Assembly (NCBI GenBank): GCA_002438605.1 | Contig: DJPR01000024.1 | Span: 81,285 to 101,330 of the forward strand | DNA: 20,046 nucleotides | DNA from: Ruminococcus sp. UBA6407 | Lineage (GTDB): Bacteria > Bacillota > Clostridia > Oscillospirales > Ruminococcaceae | Reading direction: 5' to 3' | Shown here: in pieces, positions 1-9,400 of the stretch | Position numbering within the stretch: position 1 is the stretch's first letter | How the letters are laid out: the number at the start of each line of letters is the position of its first letter | Translations under genes and position numbers: made by a program | Notes under the pieces: model-generated | What the model was told of the DNA's origin: nothing | Databases searched by the model: none | What the model saw: the letters and a program-made list of their open reading frames with translations, nothing else

Positions 1-2
1 AC

Positions 3-22
3 AAGCTTCGTGCGGTATTGCC
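3..22. repeat. Half of GGCAACACC-type palindrome, copy 1
   Basis: Right half of the dispersed palindrome described at 16353-16398. It ends in GTGCGGTATTGCC, which matches the right arms at 5107-5124 and 8548-8564. The left half would lie before the window. It ends 9 bases before the ribosome site of the beta-xylosidase gene, so it is probably in that gene's leader. Confidence 0.55.
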
Positions 23-42
23 TATACACTCGGAGGTATAAA

Positions 43-2121
43 ATGGATAAATACTTGAACAAAAAATATTCTCCTCTTGAAAGAGCAGAGGATCTTACAG
101 ATAAACTGACTGTAGAAGAACAGACTGAACAATTGAAATATGACGCTCCTGCAATACAAAAGCTTAATATTCCTGCTTATAATTGGTGGAGCGAGGGTCT
201 GCACGGTGTTGCTAGAGCCGGTGTTGCTACAATGTTTCCTCAGGCTATAGGACTTGCAGCAATGTTTGACGAAGAAGAAATCTTCAATGTCGGTGAAATT
301 GTTTCAATAGAGGCTCGTGCAAAATACAATGAATTTTCCAAGCATAATGACCATGATATCTTCAAAGGACTTACCCTTTGGTCTCCTAATATAAATATAT
401 TTCGTGACCCTCGCTGGGGCAGAGGTCAGGAAACATATGGAGAAGATCCCTACCTGACTTCCAGACTGGGTGTTGCTTTTACAAAAGGACTTCAAGGAAA
501 TTCAGAGGTTCTCCGTACTGCTGCTTGTGCAAAACATTTTGCGGCTCACAGCGGTCCTGAAGCAATAAGACATGAATATAATGTCGAAGTAAGCCAAAAG
601 GATCTTGAGGAAACTTATCTTCCTGCTTTTAAAGCTCTTGTTCAGGAAGCAAAAGTCGAAAGCGTCATGGGGGCTTATACCAGAATAAATGGTGAGCCGG
701 GATGTGCAAGTAATTATTTGATGAACAAACTGGAAGAATGGGGATTTGACGGTCATTTTGTTTCAGATTGCTGGGCATTAAGAGATTTCCATACTTCTCA
801 TCATATAACTAAAACTGCACCTGAATCAGCATCTCTTGCACTTAAAACAGGCTGTGACCTGAATTGCGGAAATACATATCTTAATCTGCTTATTGCATTT
901 CAGGAAGGACTTATTTCTGAAAGTGATATAAGAAAATCCTGCATAAAGCTCATGAGAACAAGAATGCGACTCGGAATGTTTGATAATGGTACAGAATATG
1001 ACGATATTCCTTATAATGTTGTTTCATGTGATGAACACAAAACCGCTGCATTAAAATGTGCAGAAAAATCAATGGTTCTTTTAAAGAATAATGGTATTCT
1101 GCCTCTTGATAGGCAGAAGATTAAGACTATAGGTGTTATAGGACCTAATGCTGACAGCCGAGAGGCTCTTGAGGGAAATTACTGCGGAACTGCTGACAGA
1201 TACATAACCTTCCTGAACGGAATACAGGATGAATTTAACGGCAGAGTGCTTTATGCTCAGGGTTCACATCTGTATAAAGACCGTACAATGAGTCTTGCAT
1301 TGCCTGATGACAGAATTGCAGAAGCTGAAACGGTTGCAGAACGATCAGATGTTATTATTCTCTGTGTTGGTCTTGACGCATCCATTGAGGGTGAAGAAGG
1401 CGACACAGGAAACGAGTTTTCTTCAGGTGATAAAAATGATCTCAGACTGCCTTTAGCTCAGCGAAAACTTGTAAAATCCGTAATGAAAAAAGGAAAGCCT
1501 GTTATCATAGTAACAGCCGCAGGAAGTGCGATTAATACAGAAGCTGACTGTGACGCTCTTTTACACGTCTGGTATCCCGGACAAATGGGCGGAAGAGCAT
1601 TGGCAAATATTTTGTTTGGAAATACATCACCGTCAGGTAAACTGCCTGTTACATTTTATGAAGATGCTGATAATCTGCCTGAATTTTCAGATTACAGCAT
1701 GAAAAACAGAACATATCGCTATGCTGTTGATAATATCTTATATCCGTTTGGTTTTGGATTAACATATTCCAAAGTTGAGTGTACAGATTTAAAATATGAT
1801 AACTTTACTGCTGAAATAGCTTTGAAAAATACGGGAACCAAAGATACCGAAGATGTCGTTCAGCTTTACATAAAGGACACCTCTGAATGTGCGGTTCCGA
1901 ACTACAGCTTATGCGGATTTAAAAGAGTTTTCCTAAAAGCAGGAGAAAGCATAAAAATCTGTATTAATATTGATAAAACTGCTTTTGAAGTCGTTGATGA
2001 AAACGGTATCAGAGCAATTAAGGGTAAAACCTTTACATTATTTGCAGGCATATCTCAGCCTGATGCATTAAGTGAAAAGCTTAATGATACAAAATGCTTA
2101 TCAACTCAAATCAATCTATAA
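43..2121 (+). CDS. Glycoside hydrolase family 3, probable intracellular beta-xylosidase
   Basis: Retaining GH3 glycosidase of 692 residues that most likely removes xylose from the ends of xylo-oligosaccharides. The N-terminal barrel carries the family run [20 protein letters not shown], then AKHFAAHSG, and VSDCWAL with the predicted nucleophile Asp242. The second domain begins near [13 protein letters not shown] and carries an E-x-E-x-x-D pattern (Glu449, Glu451, Asp454) where GH3 enzymes place the acid/base. A C-terminal Fn3-like domain follows [10 protein letters not shown]. There is no signal peptide, so it acts in the cytoplasm. The ATG at 43 is chosen because GGAGG lies 6 bases upstream; an in-frame GTG at 10 has no such site. 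xylA follows 19 bases later, which favours xylosidase over glucosidase or arabinofuranosidase, though GH3 specificity cannot be fixed from sequence alone. Confidence 0.9.
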   Translation: MDKYLNKKYSPLERAEDLTDKLTVEEQTEQLKYDAPAIQKLNIPAYNWWSEGLHGVARAGVATMFPQAIGLAAMFDEEEIFNVGEIVSIEARAKYNEFSKHNDHDIFKGLTLWSPNINIFRDPRWGRGQETYGEDPYLTSRLGVAFTKGLQGNSEVLRTAACAKHFAAHSGPEAIRHEYNVEVSQKDLEETYLPAFKALVQEAKVESVMGAYTRINGEPGCASNYLMNKLEEWGFDGHFVSDCWALRDFHTSHHITKTAPESASLALKTGCDLNCGNTYLNLLIAFQEGLISESDIRKSCIKLMRTRMRLGMFDNGTEYDDIPYNVVSCDEHKTAALKCAEKSMVLLKNNGILPLDRQKIKTIGVIGPNADSREALEGNYCGTADRYITFLNGIQDEFNGRVLYAQGSHLYKDRTMSLALPDDRIAEAETVAERSDVIILCVGLDASIEGEEGDTGNEFSSGDKNDLRLPLAQRKLVKSVMKKGKPVIIVTAAGSAINTEADCDALLHVWYPGQMGGRALANILFGNTSPSGKLPVTFYEDADNLPEFSDYSMKNRTYRYAVDNILYPFGFGLTYSKVECTDLKYDNFTAEIALKNTGTKDTEDVVQLYIKDTSECAVPNYSLCGFKRVFLKAGESIKICINIDKTAFEVVDENGIRAIKGKTFTLFAGISQPDALSEKLNDTKCLSTQINL

Positions 2122-2140
2122 TTTTATGGAGGAATTTTTT

Positions 2141-3463
2141 ATGAAAAAATACTTTGAAACAATTGACAAAATAAAGTACGAAGGAAAGGACAGTCAAAAT
2201 CCGCTGGCATTCAAATATTACAATCCTGATGAAGTTATTGACGGAAAGCCTATGAGAGAACAGCTTAAATTTGCTCTTTCATGGTGGCACACAATGGGCG
2301 GTGACGGAACTGATATGTTCGGCTGCGGAACGACCGATAAAACATGGGGCGAAGCAGATGTTCACAAGCGTTCATTTGCCAAAGTTGATGCTGCATTTGA
2401 AATCATGGATAAACTTTCAATTGATTACTACTGTTTCCATGACAGAGATTTATCCCCTGAATACGAGTCACTTTCAGCTACTAACGAAAAGCTTGATGAA
2501 ATAGTTGATTACTGCTCTGAAAAGCAGAAAGAAACAGGCAAAAAACTGCTTTGGGGTACTGCAAAGTGCTTTGACCACCCACGTTTCATGCATGGTGCAG
2601 GAACTTCACCTTCTGCCGATGTATTTGCTTTTTCCGCTGCACAAATCAAAAAGGCTATTGAAGCAACAGTGAAACTTGGCGGAAACGGATATGTTTTCTG
2701 GGGCGGACGTGAAGGATATGAAACTCTGCTTAACACAGACATGGGACTTGAGCTTGACAATATGGCACGTCTGATGAAAATGGCAGTTGATTACGGTCGT
2801 TCAATCGGATTTAAAGGTGATTTCTATATTGAACCTAAGCCCAAGGAACCTACAAAGCATCAGTATGATTTTGATACTGCAACTGTTCTTGGATTCCTCA
2901 GAAAATATGGTCTTGACAAGGACTTCAAAATGAATATTGAAGCTAATCACGCTACTCTTGCACAGCATACCTTCCAGCATGAACTTAATGTCGCAAGAAT
3001 TAACGGTGCATTCGGTTCTATTGACGCTAATCAGGGCGACACTCTTCTTGGCTGGGATACTGACCAGTTCCCTACCAATGTTTATGAAACTACTATGTGT
3101 ATGTATGAAGTTATCAAGGCAGGCGGATTTACAAACGGCGGTCTTAACTTTGATGCAAAAGCAAGAAGAGGTTCATTTACAATGGAAGATATCTTCTATA
3201 GTTATATTGCAGGCATGGATGCTTTTGCTCTTGGATACAGAGCTGCATTGAAGCTCTTAGAGGACGGAAGAATAGAAAAGTTTACTGCTGACCGTTATTC
3301 ATCATGGAAAAGCGGAATCGGTGCAGATATTATATCAGGCAAAGCAGATATGGCTGCTCTTGAAAAATATGCTCTTGAAAAGGGCGAAGTCGTTTCCTCT
3401 CTCTCAAGCGGCAGACAGGAAATGCTTGAATCAATCGTTAATAATGTTATTTTTAATCTATAA
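2141..3463 (+). CDS. xylA: Xylose isomerase
   Basis: Converts D-xylose to D-xylulose in the cytoplasm; a two-metal TIM-barrel enzyme. At 440 residues it has the length of the long (class II) bacterial group. Visible hallmarks are the catalytic pair His100/Asp103 in [13 protein letters not shown], the metal ligand Glu231 in [12 protein letters not shown], Glu267 and His270 in [16 protein letters not shown], and the [17 protein letters not shown] loop. The ATG at 2141 sits 8 bases after GGAGG. An earlier in-frame ATG (2072) lies inside the preceding gene and its reading crosses the ribosome site, so it was not used. The gene lies between the xylosidase and xylB in one compact transcription unit. 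Confidence 0.97.
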   Translation: MKKYFETIDKIKYEGKDSQNPLAFKYYNPDEVIDGKPMREQLKFALSWWHTMGGDGTDMFGCGTTDKTWGEADVHKRSFAKVDAAFEIMDKLSIDYYCFHDRDLSPEYESLSATNEKLDEIVDYCSEKQKETGKKLLWGTAKCFDHPRFMHGAGTSPSADVFAFSAAQIKKAIEATVKLGGNGYVFWGGREGYETLLNTDMGLELDNMARLMKMAVDYGRSIGFKGDFYIEPKPKEPTKHQYDFDTATVLGFLRKYGLDKDFKMNIEANHATLAQHTFQHELNVARINGAFGSIDANQGDTLLGWDTDQFPTNVYETTMCMYEVIKAGGFTNGGLNFDAKARRGSFTMEDIFYSYIAGMDAFALGYRAALKLLEDGRIEKFTADRYSSWKSGIGADIISGKADMAALEKYALEKGEVVSSLSSGRQEMLESIVNNVIFNL

Positions 3464-3484
3464 TTTATCTGCGGAGGTTATTAC

Positions 3485-5008
3485 ATGAACTATACTATTG
3501 GCGTTGATATTGGAACAAGCGGAACCAAATCGGTTCTTTTCGATGAAAAAGGAAATGTAATTGCTTCCGCATCAGCAGAATATCCTATGTATCAGCCTCA
3601 GAATGGTTATGCCGAACAAAATCCTGAAGACTGGTATAACGCATCAATTTCTACAATCAGGGAAATTGTAAGCAAAAGCGGAATTGATACAGATAAAATA
3701 GCAGGCTTGGGACTTTCAGGACAGATGCATGGTCTTGTTATGCTTGATGATGAAAATAAAGTAATTTGTCCTGCAATAATATGGTGTGACCAGCGTACAT
3801 CAAAGGAATGTGAAGAAATTACAGAAAAAGTCGGTGCAGAAAGACTTATTGAAATTACAGCCAATCCTGCTCTGACAGGCTTTACAGCTTCAAAAATTCT
3901 TTGGGTAAGAAATAATGAGCCTGAAAATTACAGTAAATGCCGTCATATTCTTCTGCCTAAGGATTATGTAAGGTTTATGCTTACAGGTGTTTATGCTACT
4001 GAGGTTTCAGACGCATCAGGAATGCAGCTTTTAGATATCCCAAACCGCTGCTGGTCTGATGAAATTCTTGAAAAGCTTGATATTGATAAATCACTTCTTG
4101 CAAAAGTTTACGAATCCCCTGATGTTACCGGATATATAACCGAAGCTGCAGCAGCCCTTACAGGACTTAATGCCGGCACAATTGTTGTCGGCGGTGCAGG
4201 AGATAATGCAGCAGCAGCTATCGGAACCGGTGTTGTTTCAGATGGAAAAGCTTTTACAACCATCGGAACAAGCGGAGTTGTTTTTGCCCACACTTCTAAA
4301 ATTTCTATAGACCCTAAGGGAAGAGTACACACCTTCTGTTGTGCAGTTCCAGGATGCTGGCATATAATGGGAGTAACTCAGGGTGCCGGTCTTTCATTAA
4401 AATGGTTTAAGGATAATTTCTGTCATGAAGAATCGGAAACTGCTAAACTTCTTGATAAAAGCGTTTATGCTTTGCTTGATGATGAAGCTGATTCTGTTTC
4501 TATCGGTTCAGACAGACTTATCTATTTGCCTTATCTTATGGGAGAGCGAACTCCTCATCTTGACCCATATGCAAGAGGTGTCTTTTTCGGACTCTCAGCA
4601 ATACATACCAAAAAGCATTTATTGCGTGCAGTAATGGAAGGTGTCGCTTTTTCTCTGCGTGACTGTGCTGAAATCTGTCATGAAATCGGTGCTGATATTG
4701 ATGACATGATGGCTTGCGGTGGTGGCGGAACATCTGCTGTCTGGCGTCAGATGCTCGCTGATTTATACAATTGTACGGTAAAAACAGTTTCAAGTAAGGA
4801 AGGTCCTGCCTTAGGTGCTGCAATTCTGGCAATGGTAGGGGCAGGAATCTATAAAACAGTCCCTGAAGCTTGCAGTCAAATCATAAAAATCAATAAAACT
4901 CAGGCTCCTATCAAGGAAAATGTGAATAAATATGAAGATTTTTATAATGTCTATAAAAAATTGTATCCTGCTTTAAAACAGCAATATAAAGAAATTGCTC
5001 AGATTTAA
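3485..5008 (+). CDS. xylB: Xylulokinase
   Basis: Phosphorylates D-xylulose with ATP to xylulose 5-phosphate, delivering it to the pentose phosphate or phosphoketolase route. The 507-residue protein is a typical FGGY kinase: GVDIGTSGTKSVLFD (Asp8) at the N-terminus, GLSGQMHGLVMLD, the WCDQR segment that follows in XylB proteins, the predicted catalytic Asp240 in GGAGDNAAAAIG, TIGTSGVV, and the C-terminal ACGGGGTSAVWRQ ATP-binding run. GGAGG lies 7 bases before the ATG, and xylA ends 21 bases upstream, so the two are surely cotranscribed. Adjacency to xylA separates it from glycerol and gluconate kinases of the same family. Confidence 0.96.
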   Translation: MNYTIGVDIGTSGTKSVLFDEKGNVIASASAEYPMYQPQNGYAEQNPEDWYNASISTIREIVSKSGIDTDKIAGLGLSGQMHGLVMLDDENKVICPAIIWCDQRTSKECEEITEKVGAERLIEITANPALTGFTASKILWVRNNEPENYSKCRHILLPKDYVRFMLTGVYATEVSDASGMQLLDIPNRCWSDEILEKLDIDKSLLAKVYESPDVTGYITEAAAALTGLNAGTIVVGGAGDNAAAAIGTGVVSDGKAFTTIGTSGVVFAHTSKISIDPKGRVHTFCCAVPGCWHIMGVTQGAGLSLKWFKDNFCHEESETAKLLDKSVYALLDDEADSVSIGSDRLIYLPYLMGERTPHLDPYARGVFFGLSAIHTKKHLLRAVMEGVAFSLRDCAEICHEIGADIDDMMACGGGGTSAVWRQMLADLYNCTVKTVSSKEGPALGAAILAMVGAGIYKTVPEACSQIIKINKTQAPIKENVNKYEDFYNVYKKLYPALKQQYKEIAQI

Positions 5009-5052
5009 AGCCTAACGTTTTAGTGATTGTAAGCTATAAATATATTGATTTT

Positions 5053-5124
5053 AGGCGGCGACGTACAAAAATTACGCATCAGAAAACAGCAGGTTTACAA
5101 CACAAGTTTTGTATGGTGTTGCCT
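5053..5124. repeat. GGCAACACC-type palindrome, copy 2
   Basis: Arms AGGCGGCGACGTACAAAA (5053-5070) and TTTTGTATGGTGTTGCCT (5107-5124) pair at 13 of 18 positions around a longer loop than in the other copies. It lies between xylB and the binding-protein gene, just upstream of or overlapping the candidate promoter at 5119-5147. Confidence 0.6.
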
Positions 5125-5147
5125 TTATAAAGGAGTTGTGATAAAAT
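5119..5147 (+). promoter_or_regulatory. Candidate promoter of the sugar importer operon
   Basis: TTGCCT, a 17-base spacer and TAAAAT. The -35 element would lie in the right arm of the palindrome copy at 5053-5124. It is a moderate match only; readthrough from xylB is also possible because no clear terminator is seen in the 201-bp gap. Confidence 0.35.
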
Positions 5148-5209
5148 ATAAGCTATAAACAGCAAATACTTTTATAAAAAACAAAAAATTAATTTATTTG
5201 GAGGAAATT

Positions 5210-6574
5210 ATGAAAAAATTATTATCTACTTGTGCAGCTTTAAGTATTCTTTTAACATTTACAGCTTGCGACAACAGCTCAAACTCAGATTCATCTTCAA
5301 ACAAAAAATCAAGCAGCGGTAAAACTACACTTAACATCTGGGCTTTTACTGATGAAGTACCTGGAATGATTGACAAGTACATGGAACTTCACCCTGATTT
5401 TGCAAAGAAGTATGAATGTAATACAACAATTATTGCTACAACTGACGGTGCTTATCAGCCGGCTCTCGACCAGGCTTTAGCAGCAGGCGGAAAAGACGCT
5501 CCTGATATTTATTGTGCTGAAGCTGCTTTCGTATTAAAGTATACACAGGGTGATGCTGCTAAGTATGCTGCATCTTACTCTGATTTGGGAATTGACGTTG
5601 AAAATGAAATTAAGGCTGCTGATATTGCACAGTATTCAGTTGATATCGGAACAAATCCTGACGGAGATGTTGTAGGCCTTGGTTATCAGGCAACAGGCGG
5701 TGCGTTTATTTATCGCCGTTCAATTGCCAAGGATGTTTTTGGTACTGATGATCCAGCAAAAATCAAGGAAATAGTTGGTCCGGGCTGGGATAAATTCTTT
5801 GACGCTGCTGATAAGCTCGCTGATAAGGGCTATGGCATTGTTTCAGGTGACGGTGATATATGGCATGCTGTTGAAAACAGTTCAGATTCAGGCTGGATCG
5901 TAGATAATAAACTCGTTATAGATCCTCTGCGTGAAGAGTTCCTTGATCTCTCTATGAAGCTTAAAGAAAACAACTATCATAATGATACAGAGGACTGGAA
6001 GGACGCATGGTTCGCTGATATGAAGGGTGAAGGTGCTAAGGAAATTTTCGGATTCTTTGGTCCTGCTTGGCTTATAAACTATACTATTGCTCCAAACTGC
6101 GGCGGTGAAAAGGTTGGAGAAGGTACTTACGGCGACTGGGCAGTTTGCGAACCTCCAATCGGCTTCTTCTGGGGCGGTACATGGCTTCTCGCTAATAAGG
6201 ACAGCGATAATAAGGAAGCAATCGGCGAAATTATCGACTGGATTACTCTTAACTGCACAGAAGACGGCTTACAGTATATGTGGGCAAACGGAACATACAA
6301 TGAAAGCGGCACTAAAGATGCTGTTGCTTCAGGCACAGTTATGGAAATGTCAGACGGCTCTCTCGACTTCTTAGGCGGACAGAATATGTTTGATGTATTT
6401 ATCCCTGCTAACCAGTTTGCTAACGGTAAAAACCTCACACAGTACGATGAAACAATCAATAAGTATTGGCGTGATCAGGTTAGACAGTACACTTCAGGTC
6501 AGAAATCACGCAAGGAGGCAATTGATGCATTTAAGCAGAACGTTGCCGATAACCTTGATGTAACAGTAAAATAG
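5210..6574 (+). CDS. Sugar ABC transporter, substrate-binding lipoprotein (CUT1 family)
   Basis: Extracellular solute-binding protein family 1, 454 residues, which captures a sugar and passes it to the two permeases encoded next. The N-terminus has a lysine-bearing hydrophobic signal ending in FTAC, with Cys20 as the predicted lipidated residue, then a Ser/Asn-rich linker (about residues 21-37) that tethers the binding domain. The mature domain starts at TTLNIWAFTDEVPGM, usual for this family. Start chosen at 5210 because GGAGG is 5 bases upstream; an in-frame ATG at 5198 precedes that site. Location after xylA-xylB and an intracellular xylosidase suggests xylo-oligosaccharides as ligand, but sequence alone does not show the ligand. 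Confidence 0.9.
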   Translation: MKKLLSTCAALSILLTFTACDNSSNSDSSSNKKSSSGKTTLNIWAFTDEVPGMIDKYMELHPDFAKKYECNTTIIATTDGAYQPALDQALAAGGKDAPDIYCAEAAFVLKYTQGDAAKYAASYSDLGIDVENEIKAADIAQYSVDIGTNPDGDVVGLGYQATGGAFIYRRSIAKDVFGTDDPAKIKEIVGPGWDKFFDAADKLADKGYGIVSGDGDIWHAVENSSDSGWIVDNKLVIDPLREEFLDLSMKLKENNYHNDTEDWKDAWFADMKGEGAKEIFGFFGPAWLINYTIAPNCGGEKVGEGTYGDWAVCEPPIGFFWGGTWLLANKDSDNKEAIGEIIDWITLNCTEDGLQYMWANGTYNESGTKDAVASGTVMEMSDGSLDFLGGQNMFDVFIPANQFANGKNLTQYDETINKYWRDQVRQYTSGQKSRKEAIDAFKQNVADNLDVTVK

Positions 6575-6587
6575 AACTGATTTTATC

Positions 6588-6630
6588 CTGTCCGGAGCAG
6601 TTTTTTACGAAAGACTGCTCCAATGGACAG
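6588..6630 (+). promoter_or_regulatory. Strong intercistronic hairpin between binding-protein and permease genes
   Basis: CTGTCC-GGAGCAGT pairs with ACTGCTCC-(AAT)-GGACAG: 14 base pairs with one 3-base bulge and a 12-base loop. No T-run follows, so it is not a simple terminator. Such hairpins after binding-protein genes commonly protect the upstream mRNA from 3' decay and give more binding protein than permease. It begins 13 bases after the stop and ends 4 bases before the AAAGGAGG site of the next gene. Confidence 0.7.
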
Positions 6631-6650
6631 TATGAAAGGAGGAGTTTGCC

Positions 6651-7610
6651 ATGAAAAGTAAAAAGCATGGCATTAACTACGCAAAGTATGGCTATCTGTT
6701 CAGTATTCCGTTTATTGTTACATTTTTGATATTCTCCTTATACCCTACAATTTATACTGCCGTTCTGGGATTTACAGATTGTAAGGGACTCGGAAATACA
6801 GACTGGCATTTTCTTGATAATCCATTTGATAACTTTAAAAATGTCTTGGATAATCCATCATTTATTACATCTCTAAAAAATACAGCTGTTATATGGATTA
6901 TAAACTTTATCCCTCAGATTACAATTGCTCTTTTGCTTACAGCTTGGTTTACATCAAAACGTAATAAAATAAGAGGTCAGGGTTTCTTCAAAGTTGTATT
7001 CTATATGCCTAATATTATTACTGCGGCTACTGTTGCAATTTTGTTTAATGCAATGTTCAGTTATCCCGTTGGCCCTATTAATGATTTGCTCGTTTCTTTA
7101 GGAATAAGAGATTCAGCTTATTATTTCCTTTCGGATAAATTAGCTGCAAAGCTTATTGTTGCTTTTATTCAGTTCTGGACGTGGTACGGCTATACAATGA
7201 TTATTCTCATTTCAGGTGTACTTGGTATCAGTCCTGATATTTATGAAGCAGCAGAAATCGATGGAGCAAATGGTATTCAAACTTTCTTCCGTATCACAAT
7301 ACCAAACCTTAAAACTGTCCTTCTCTACACAATGATAACAAGTCTTGTAGGTGGACTTAATATGTTTGATATTCCAAAGCTCTTCCTCGGAGGAGGCCCT
7401 GATAATTCTACACTTACAACAAGCGTATTTATTTACAATCAGGCATTCAGCGGAAGTTATATGTATAATCGTGCTGCTGCTGCAAGCATGATCATGTTTT
7501 TGATTATTGCAGTTTGCTCCGCTATAGTTTTCTACATAATGCGTGACAAAGATGAAGCTAAAGCTAAGAGTGAAGCTCGTCTTGAACGCAAAAAAAGAAA
7601 TACCATTTAA
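6651..7610 (+). CDS. Sugar ABC transporter permease 1 (MalF/UgpA type)
   Basis: Inner-membrane subunit of a CUT1 importer, 319 residues. About six hydrophobic segments are visible, starting at YLFSIPFIVTFLIFSLYPTI and ending with MIMFLIIAVCSAIVFYIM, then a charged C-terminal tail. The cytoplasmic EAA loop that docks the ATPase reads YEAAEIDGANGIQTFFRITI. AAAGGAGG lies 8 bases before the ATG. It stands between the binding-protein gene and the second permease gene, in the usual order for these systems. Confidence 0.92.
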   Translation: MKSKKHGINYAKYGYLFSIPFIVTFLIFSLYPTIYTAVLGFTDCKGLGNTDWHFLDNPFDNFKNVLDNPSFITSLKNTAVIWIINFIPQITIALLLTAWFTSKRNKIRGQGFFKVVFYMPNIITAATVAILFNAMFSYPVGPINDLLVSLGIRDSAYYFLSDKLAAKLIVAFIQFWTWYGYTMIILISGVLGISPDIYEAAEIDGANGIQTFFRITIPNLKTVLLYTMITSLVGGLNMFDIPKLFLGGGPDNSTLTTSVFIYNQAFSGSYMYNRAAAASMIMFLIIAVCSAIVFYIMRDKDEAKAKSEARLERKKRNTI

Positions 7611-7622
7611 GGAGGCTGCAGA

Positions 7623-8471
7623 ATGATTAAAAAACAAAAAACATCAAGTGTTGTATTCAAAGTATTTGCTTATGTGTTCTGCATCCTTCTTGCAATCATC
7701 AGTTTACTTCCATTTGTTATAATGATAATAAACTCAACAAGAAGCACCACACAAATTCAGCAGCATGCTATCTCACTTGTCCCTTCCACACATCTTTTAG
7801 AAAACTTCAAGGTTCTTACAGGAAAAACCTTTGACCCTATAAAAGGCTTTATCAACTCAATGATCATTTCATGCGGTGCAACAATATGTACTGTTTACTT
7901 CTCAACAATGACAGCTTATGCTCTTGTAGCATATGACTGGCGTCTGCGCAAACCTTTTTTCACAATGATCATGTGTGTTCTTATGATACCTGCACAGGTT
8001 ACAACCATTGGTTTTTACCAATTTATGTACAGCATAGGCATGACAAACAACTTCCTAGCATTAATTTTACCTGCTATTGCATCTCCGACAACAGTTTTCT
8101 TTATGAGGCAGTTTATGATTCCCTCCCTGCCAATGGAGATTTTACAATCCGCAAGAATAGACGGTGCGGGAGAATTCAGAATTTTCAATCAGATTGTACT
8201 GCCGATGATGAAACCGGCAATGGCTACACAGGCTATTTTCGCTTTCGTTTCAAGCTGGAACAATTTATTCCTGCCGCTTATTCTTTTAACCAAGAATGAT
8301 AAATATACCATGCCTATCATGGTAAGCTTACTTAACGGTGATATTTACAAAACCGAATATGGTGCTGTATATCTTGGTTTGCTGCTTACTGTACTGCCTC
8401 TGTTTGTAATATACTTTTTATTATCTAAGTATATTATTGCCGGTGTCGCACTTGGTGGTGTCAAAGAATAA
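7623..8471 (+). CDS. Sugar ABC transporter permease 2 (MalG/AraQ type)
   Basis: Second membrane subunit of the importer, 282 residues, with six predicted membrane segments and the EAA loop LQSARIDGAGEFRIFNQIVL. It is translationally linked to the first permease: AAGGAGG overlaps that gene's TAA stop, and the ATG follows 12 bases after it. The operon ends here without an ATP-binding subunit. In many Gram-positive bacteria CUT1 importers share one MsmK-type ATPase encoded elsewhere, and that is the likely explanation. Confidence 0.92.
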   Translation: MIKKQKTSSVVFKVFAYVFCILLAIISLLPFVIMIINSTRSTTQIQQHAISLVPSTHLLENFKVLTGKTFDPIKGFINSMIISCGATICTVYFSTMTAYALVAYDWRLRKPFFTMIMCVLMIPAQVTTIGFYQFMYSIGMTNNFLALILPAIASPTTVFFMRQFMIPSLPMEILQSARIDGAGEFRIFNQIVLPMMKPAMATQAIFAFVSSWNNLFLPLILLTKNDKYTMPIMVSLLNGDIYKTEYGAVYLGLLLTVLPLFVIYFLLSKYIIAGVALGGVKE

Positions 8472-8483
8472 TTGCCCTCTCTG

Positions 8484-8515
8484 CAATGAAGTTTCAGTAA
8501 AATGATATTTCATTG
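8484..8515. other. Small hairpin after the importer operon
   Basis: CAATGAA and TTCATTG arms, 7 base pairs with an 18-base loop, 12 bases after the permease stop. No T-run follows; possibly a 3'-end stabiliser. Confidence 0.3.
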
Positions 8516-8520
8516 TTAAA

Positions 8521-8565
8521 ACCAATAACGTGCAAAATGTTAGACGAATTTTGTACGGTATTGCA
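8521..8565. repeat. GGCAACACC-type palindrome, copy 3
   Basis: Arms CCAATAACGTGCAAAAT (8522-8538) and ATTTTGTACGGTATTGC (8548-8564) pair at 14 of 17 positions around a 9-base loop. It lies 50 bases past the last importer gene and before its terminator, so it would sit in the 3' untranslated region. Confidence 0.65.
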
Positions 8566-8604
8566 TTAATACATACCCCTCCTTAAATATTTTCTCTTCT
8601 TTTC

Positions 8605-8633
8605 ATGGGACTGCTTTGCAGTCCCATTGTTTT
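8605..8633 (+). terminator. Rho-independent terminator of the importer operon
   Basis: Perfect 10-bp stem ATGGGACTGC/GCAGTCCCAT with a TTT loop, followed by TGTTTT. First convincing terminator after xynB-xylAB-ABC genes, 134 bases past the last stop. The opposite strand has an A/T-rich flank as well, so it may work both ways. Confidence 0.85.
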
Positions 8634-8744
8634 ATCTGTTTGCAAAGTATAATTTCATTCTTCAACTACTTCCTTCAGAAAATAAAACTGTCGACCTTAT
8701 TCGCTTCTCCATGAGAAACAAATAAAATTGGCTGTACAGCAAAT

Positions 8745-8766
8745 AAAGCCCATAGATACGGGCTTT
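8745..8766. terminator. Terminator-like hairpin AAAGCCC/GGGCTTT
   Basis: Seven-bp perfect stem with an 8-base loop and A/T flanks on both sides. It resembles the hairpins at 10126-10155 and 10541-10570. No gene is left on either side to explain it; it may be the remains of an older terminator. Confidence 0.4.
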
Positions 8767-8776
8767 AAAGGGTGGA

Positions 8777-8824
8777 CATCTATTTTGTTCCACAAGCATA
8801 TCTGTCTTATACAAAATAGATGAC
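8777..8824. repeat. Inverted repeat CATCTATTTTGT, left outer repeat of the IS region
   Basis: CATCTATTTTGT (8777-8788) and ACAAAATAGATG are a perfect 12-bp inverted pair around 22-23 bases. The right arm extends to an 18-bp word (8807-8824) that returns as its exact reverse complement at 10159-10176, on the other side of the insertion element. Confidence 0.7.
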
Positions 8825-8848
8825 TAAAATTTTCATGATAAAAGAAAA

Positions 8849-8873
8849 CGGACTTCAACAAGTGAAGCCCGTA
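8849..8873. other. Hairpin with one mismatch
   Basis: ACGGACTTCA and TGAAGCCCGT form a 10-bp stem with a single mismatch and a 5-base ACAAG loop, between the outer repeat and the insertion element. No T-run on + strand; function unknown, perhaps an old terminator. The stretch 8634-8928 has no supportable gene; the one open frame in it on the minus strand (8697-8885) runs through these repeats and looks like chance. Confidence 0.4.
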
Positions 8874-8957
8874 ATCGCCCAGCATTTGGCTGGTGTGTAT
8901 GGGCTATAAAAAGATAGATTTGCGTTTTTGGATTGTCAAGCAAAAATTATCCAGAAA

Positions 8958-9365
8958 TTATTTAGCCAGGTGTAATTTTTTAAAATCAACCGGAGAGAGA
9001 TAGCCGAGAGAGCCATGAATACGAAAATTATTGAACCAATGCACATAATCAGCAAGCTGAAATTTAAGTTCGTTACGTTCAACCTCATTTGCAATTTCTT
9101 CCTCATTGCAAGTGCTTTTGTAAACCTTGAATTGATTAATTGTATAATTTGATACAAGTCCGTATTTATCCATAATGCGACGTATTTTCCTGCGTGAAGC
9201 AGTTATGTTTTCCTTTTTCAATTCAACCTTTATCTTTCTTGAGCCGTAATTATTGTGACTGTCTTTGAAAATTTTGATTACAGCATTTTCAAGTCTGCTG
9301 TCAATTTTTCTTGTTTTTCTTTTGTAATACACGAGACTTCTTGGTATTTTTAGTTTTCTGCACAT
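8958..9365 (-). pseudogene. IS3-family transposase orfB, catalytic core deleted in frame
   Basis: Remnant of the DDE integrase-type transposase, 135 residues instead of about 270-290. The N-terminal part (residues 1-90, MCRKLKIPRS... to the CNEEEIANE run) and the C-terminal tail (FQLADYVHWFNNFRIHGSLG, then YLSPVDFKK) are well preserved. The middle, which in relatives carries both catalytic Asp residues and the catalytic Glu, is gone; the junction is at about residues 88-98 (near 9070-9105). The frame is kept across the deletion. In intact elements this frame is reached by -1 frameshifting from orfA: it lies -1 relative to orfA and continues IILANRHKYSISAMCRK upstream of the ATG used here. It cannot catalyse transposition. 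Confidence 0.85.
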
Positions 9366-9400
9366 TGCGCTGATACTGTACTTATGTCGGTTTGCGAGAA

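Noticed and set aside
2072..2140. Longer N-terminus for xylose isomerase from the ATG at 2072
   Set aside because: It would overlap the xylosidase gene and read through the GGAGG site; the ATG at 2141 gives the standard 440-residue protein.
7212..7637. 141-codon minus-strand open frame
   Set aside because: Shadow of the two importer permease genes, Cys-rich and without family features.
8697..8885. 62-codon minus-strand open frame before the IS
   Set aside because: It runs through three hairpin/inverted-repeat segments, is rich in Cys/Phe/Trp in a way typical of chance translations, and has no ribosome site.
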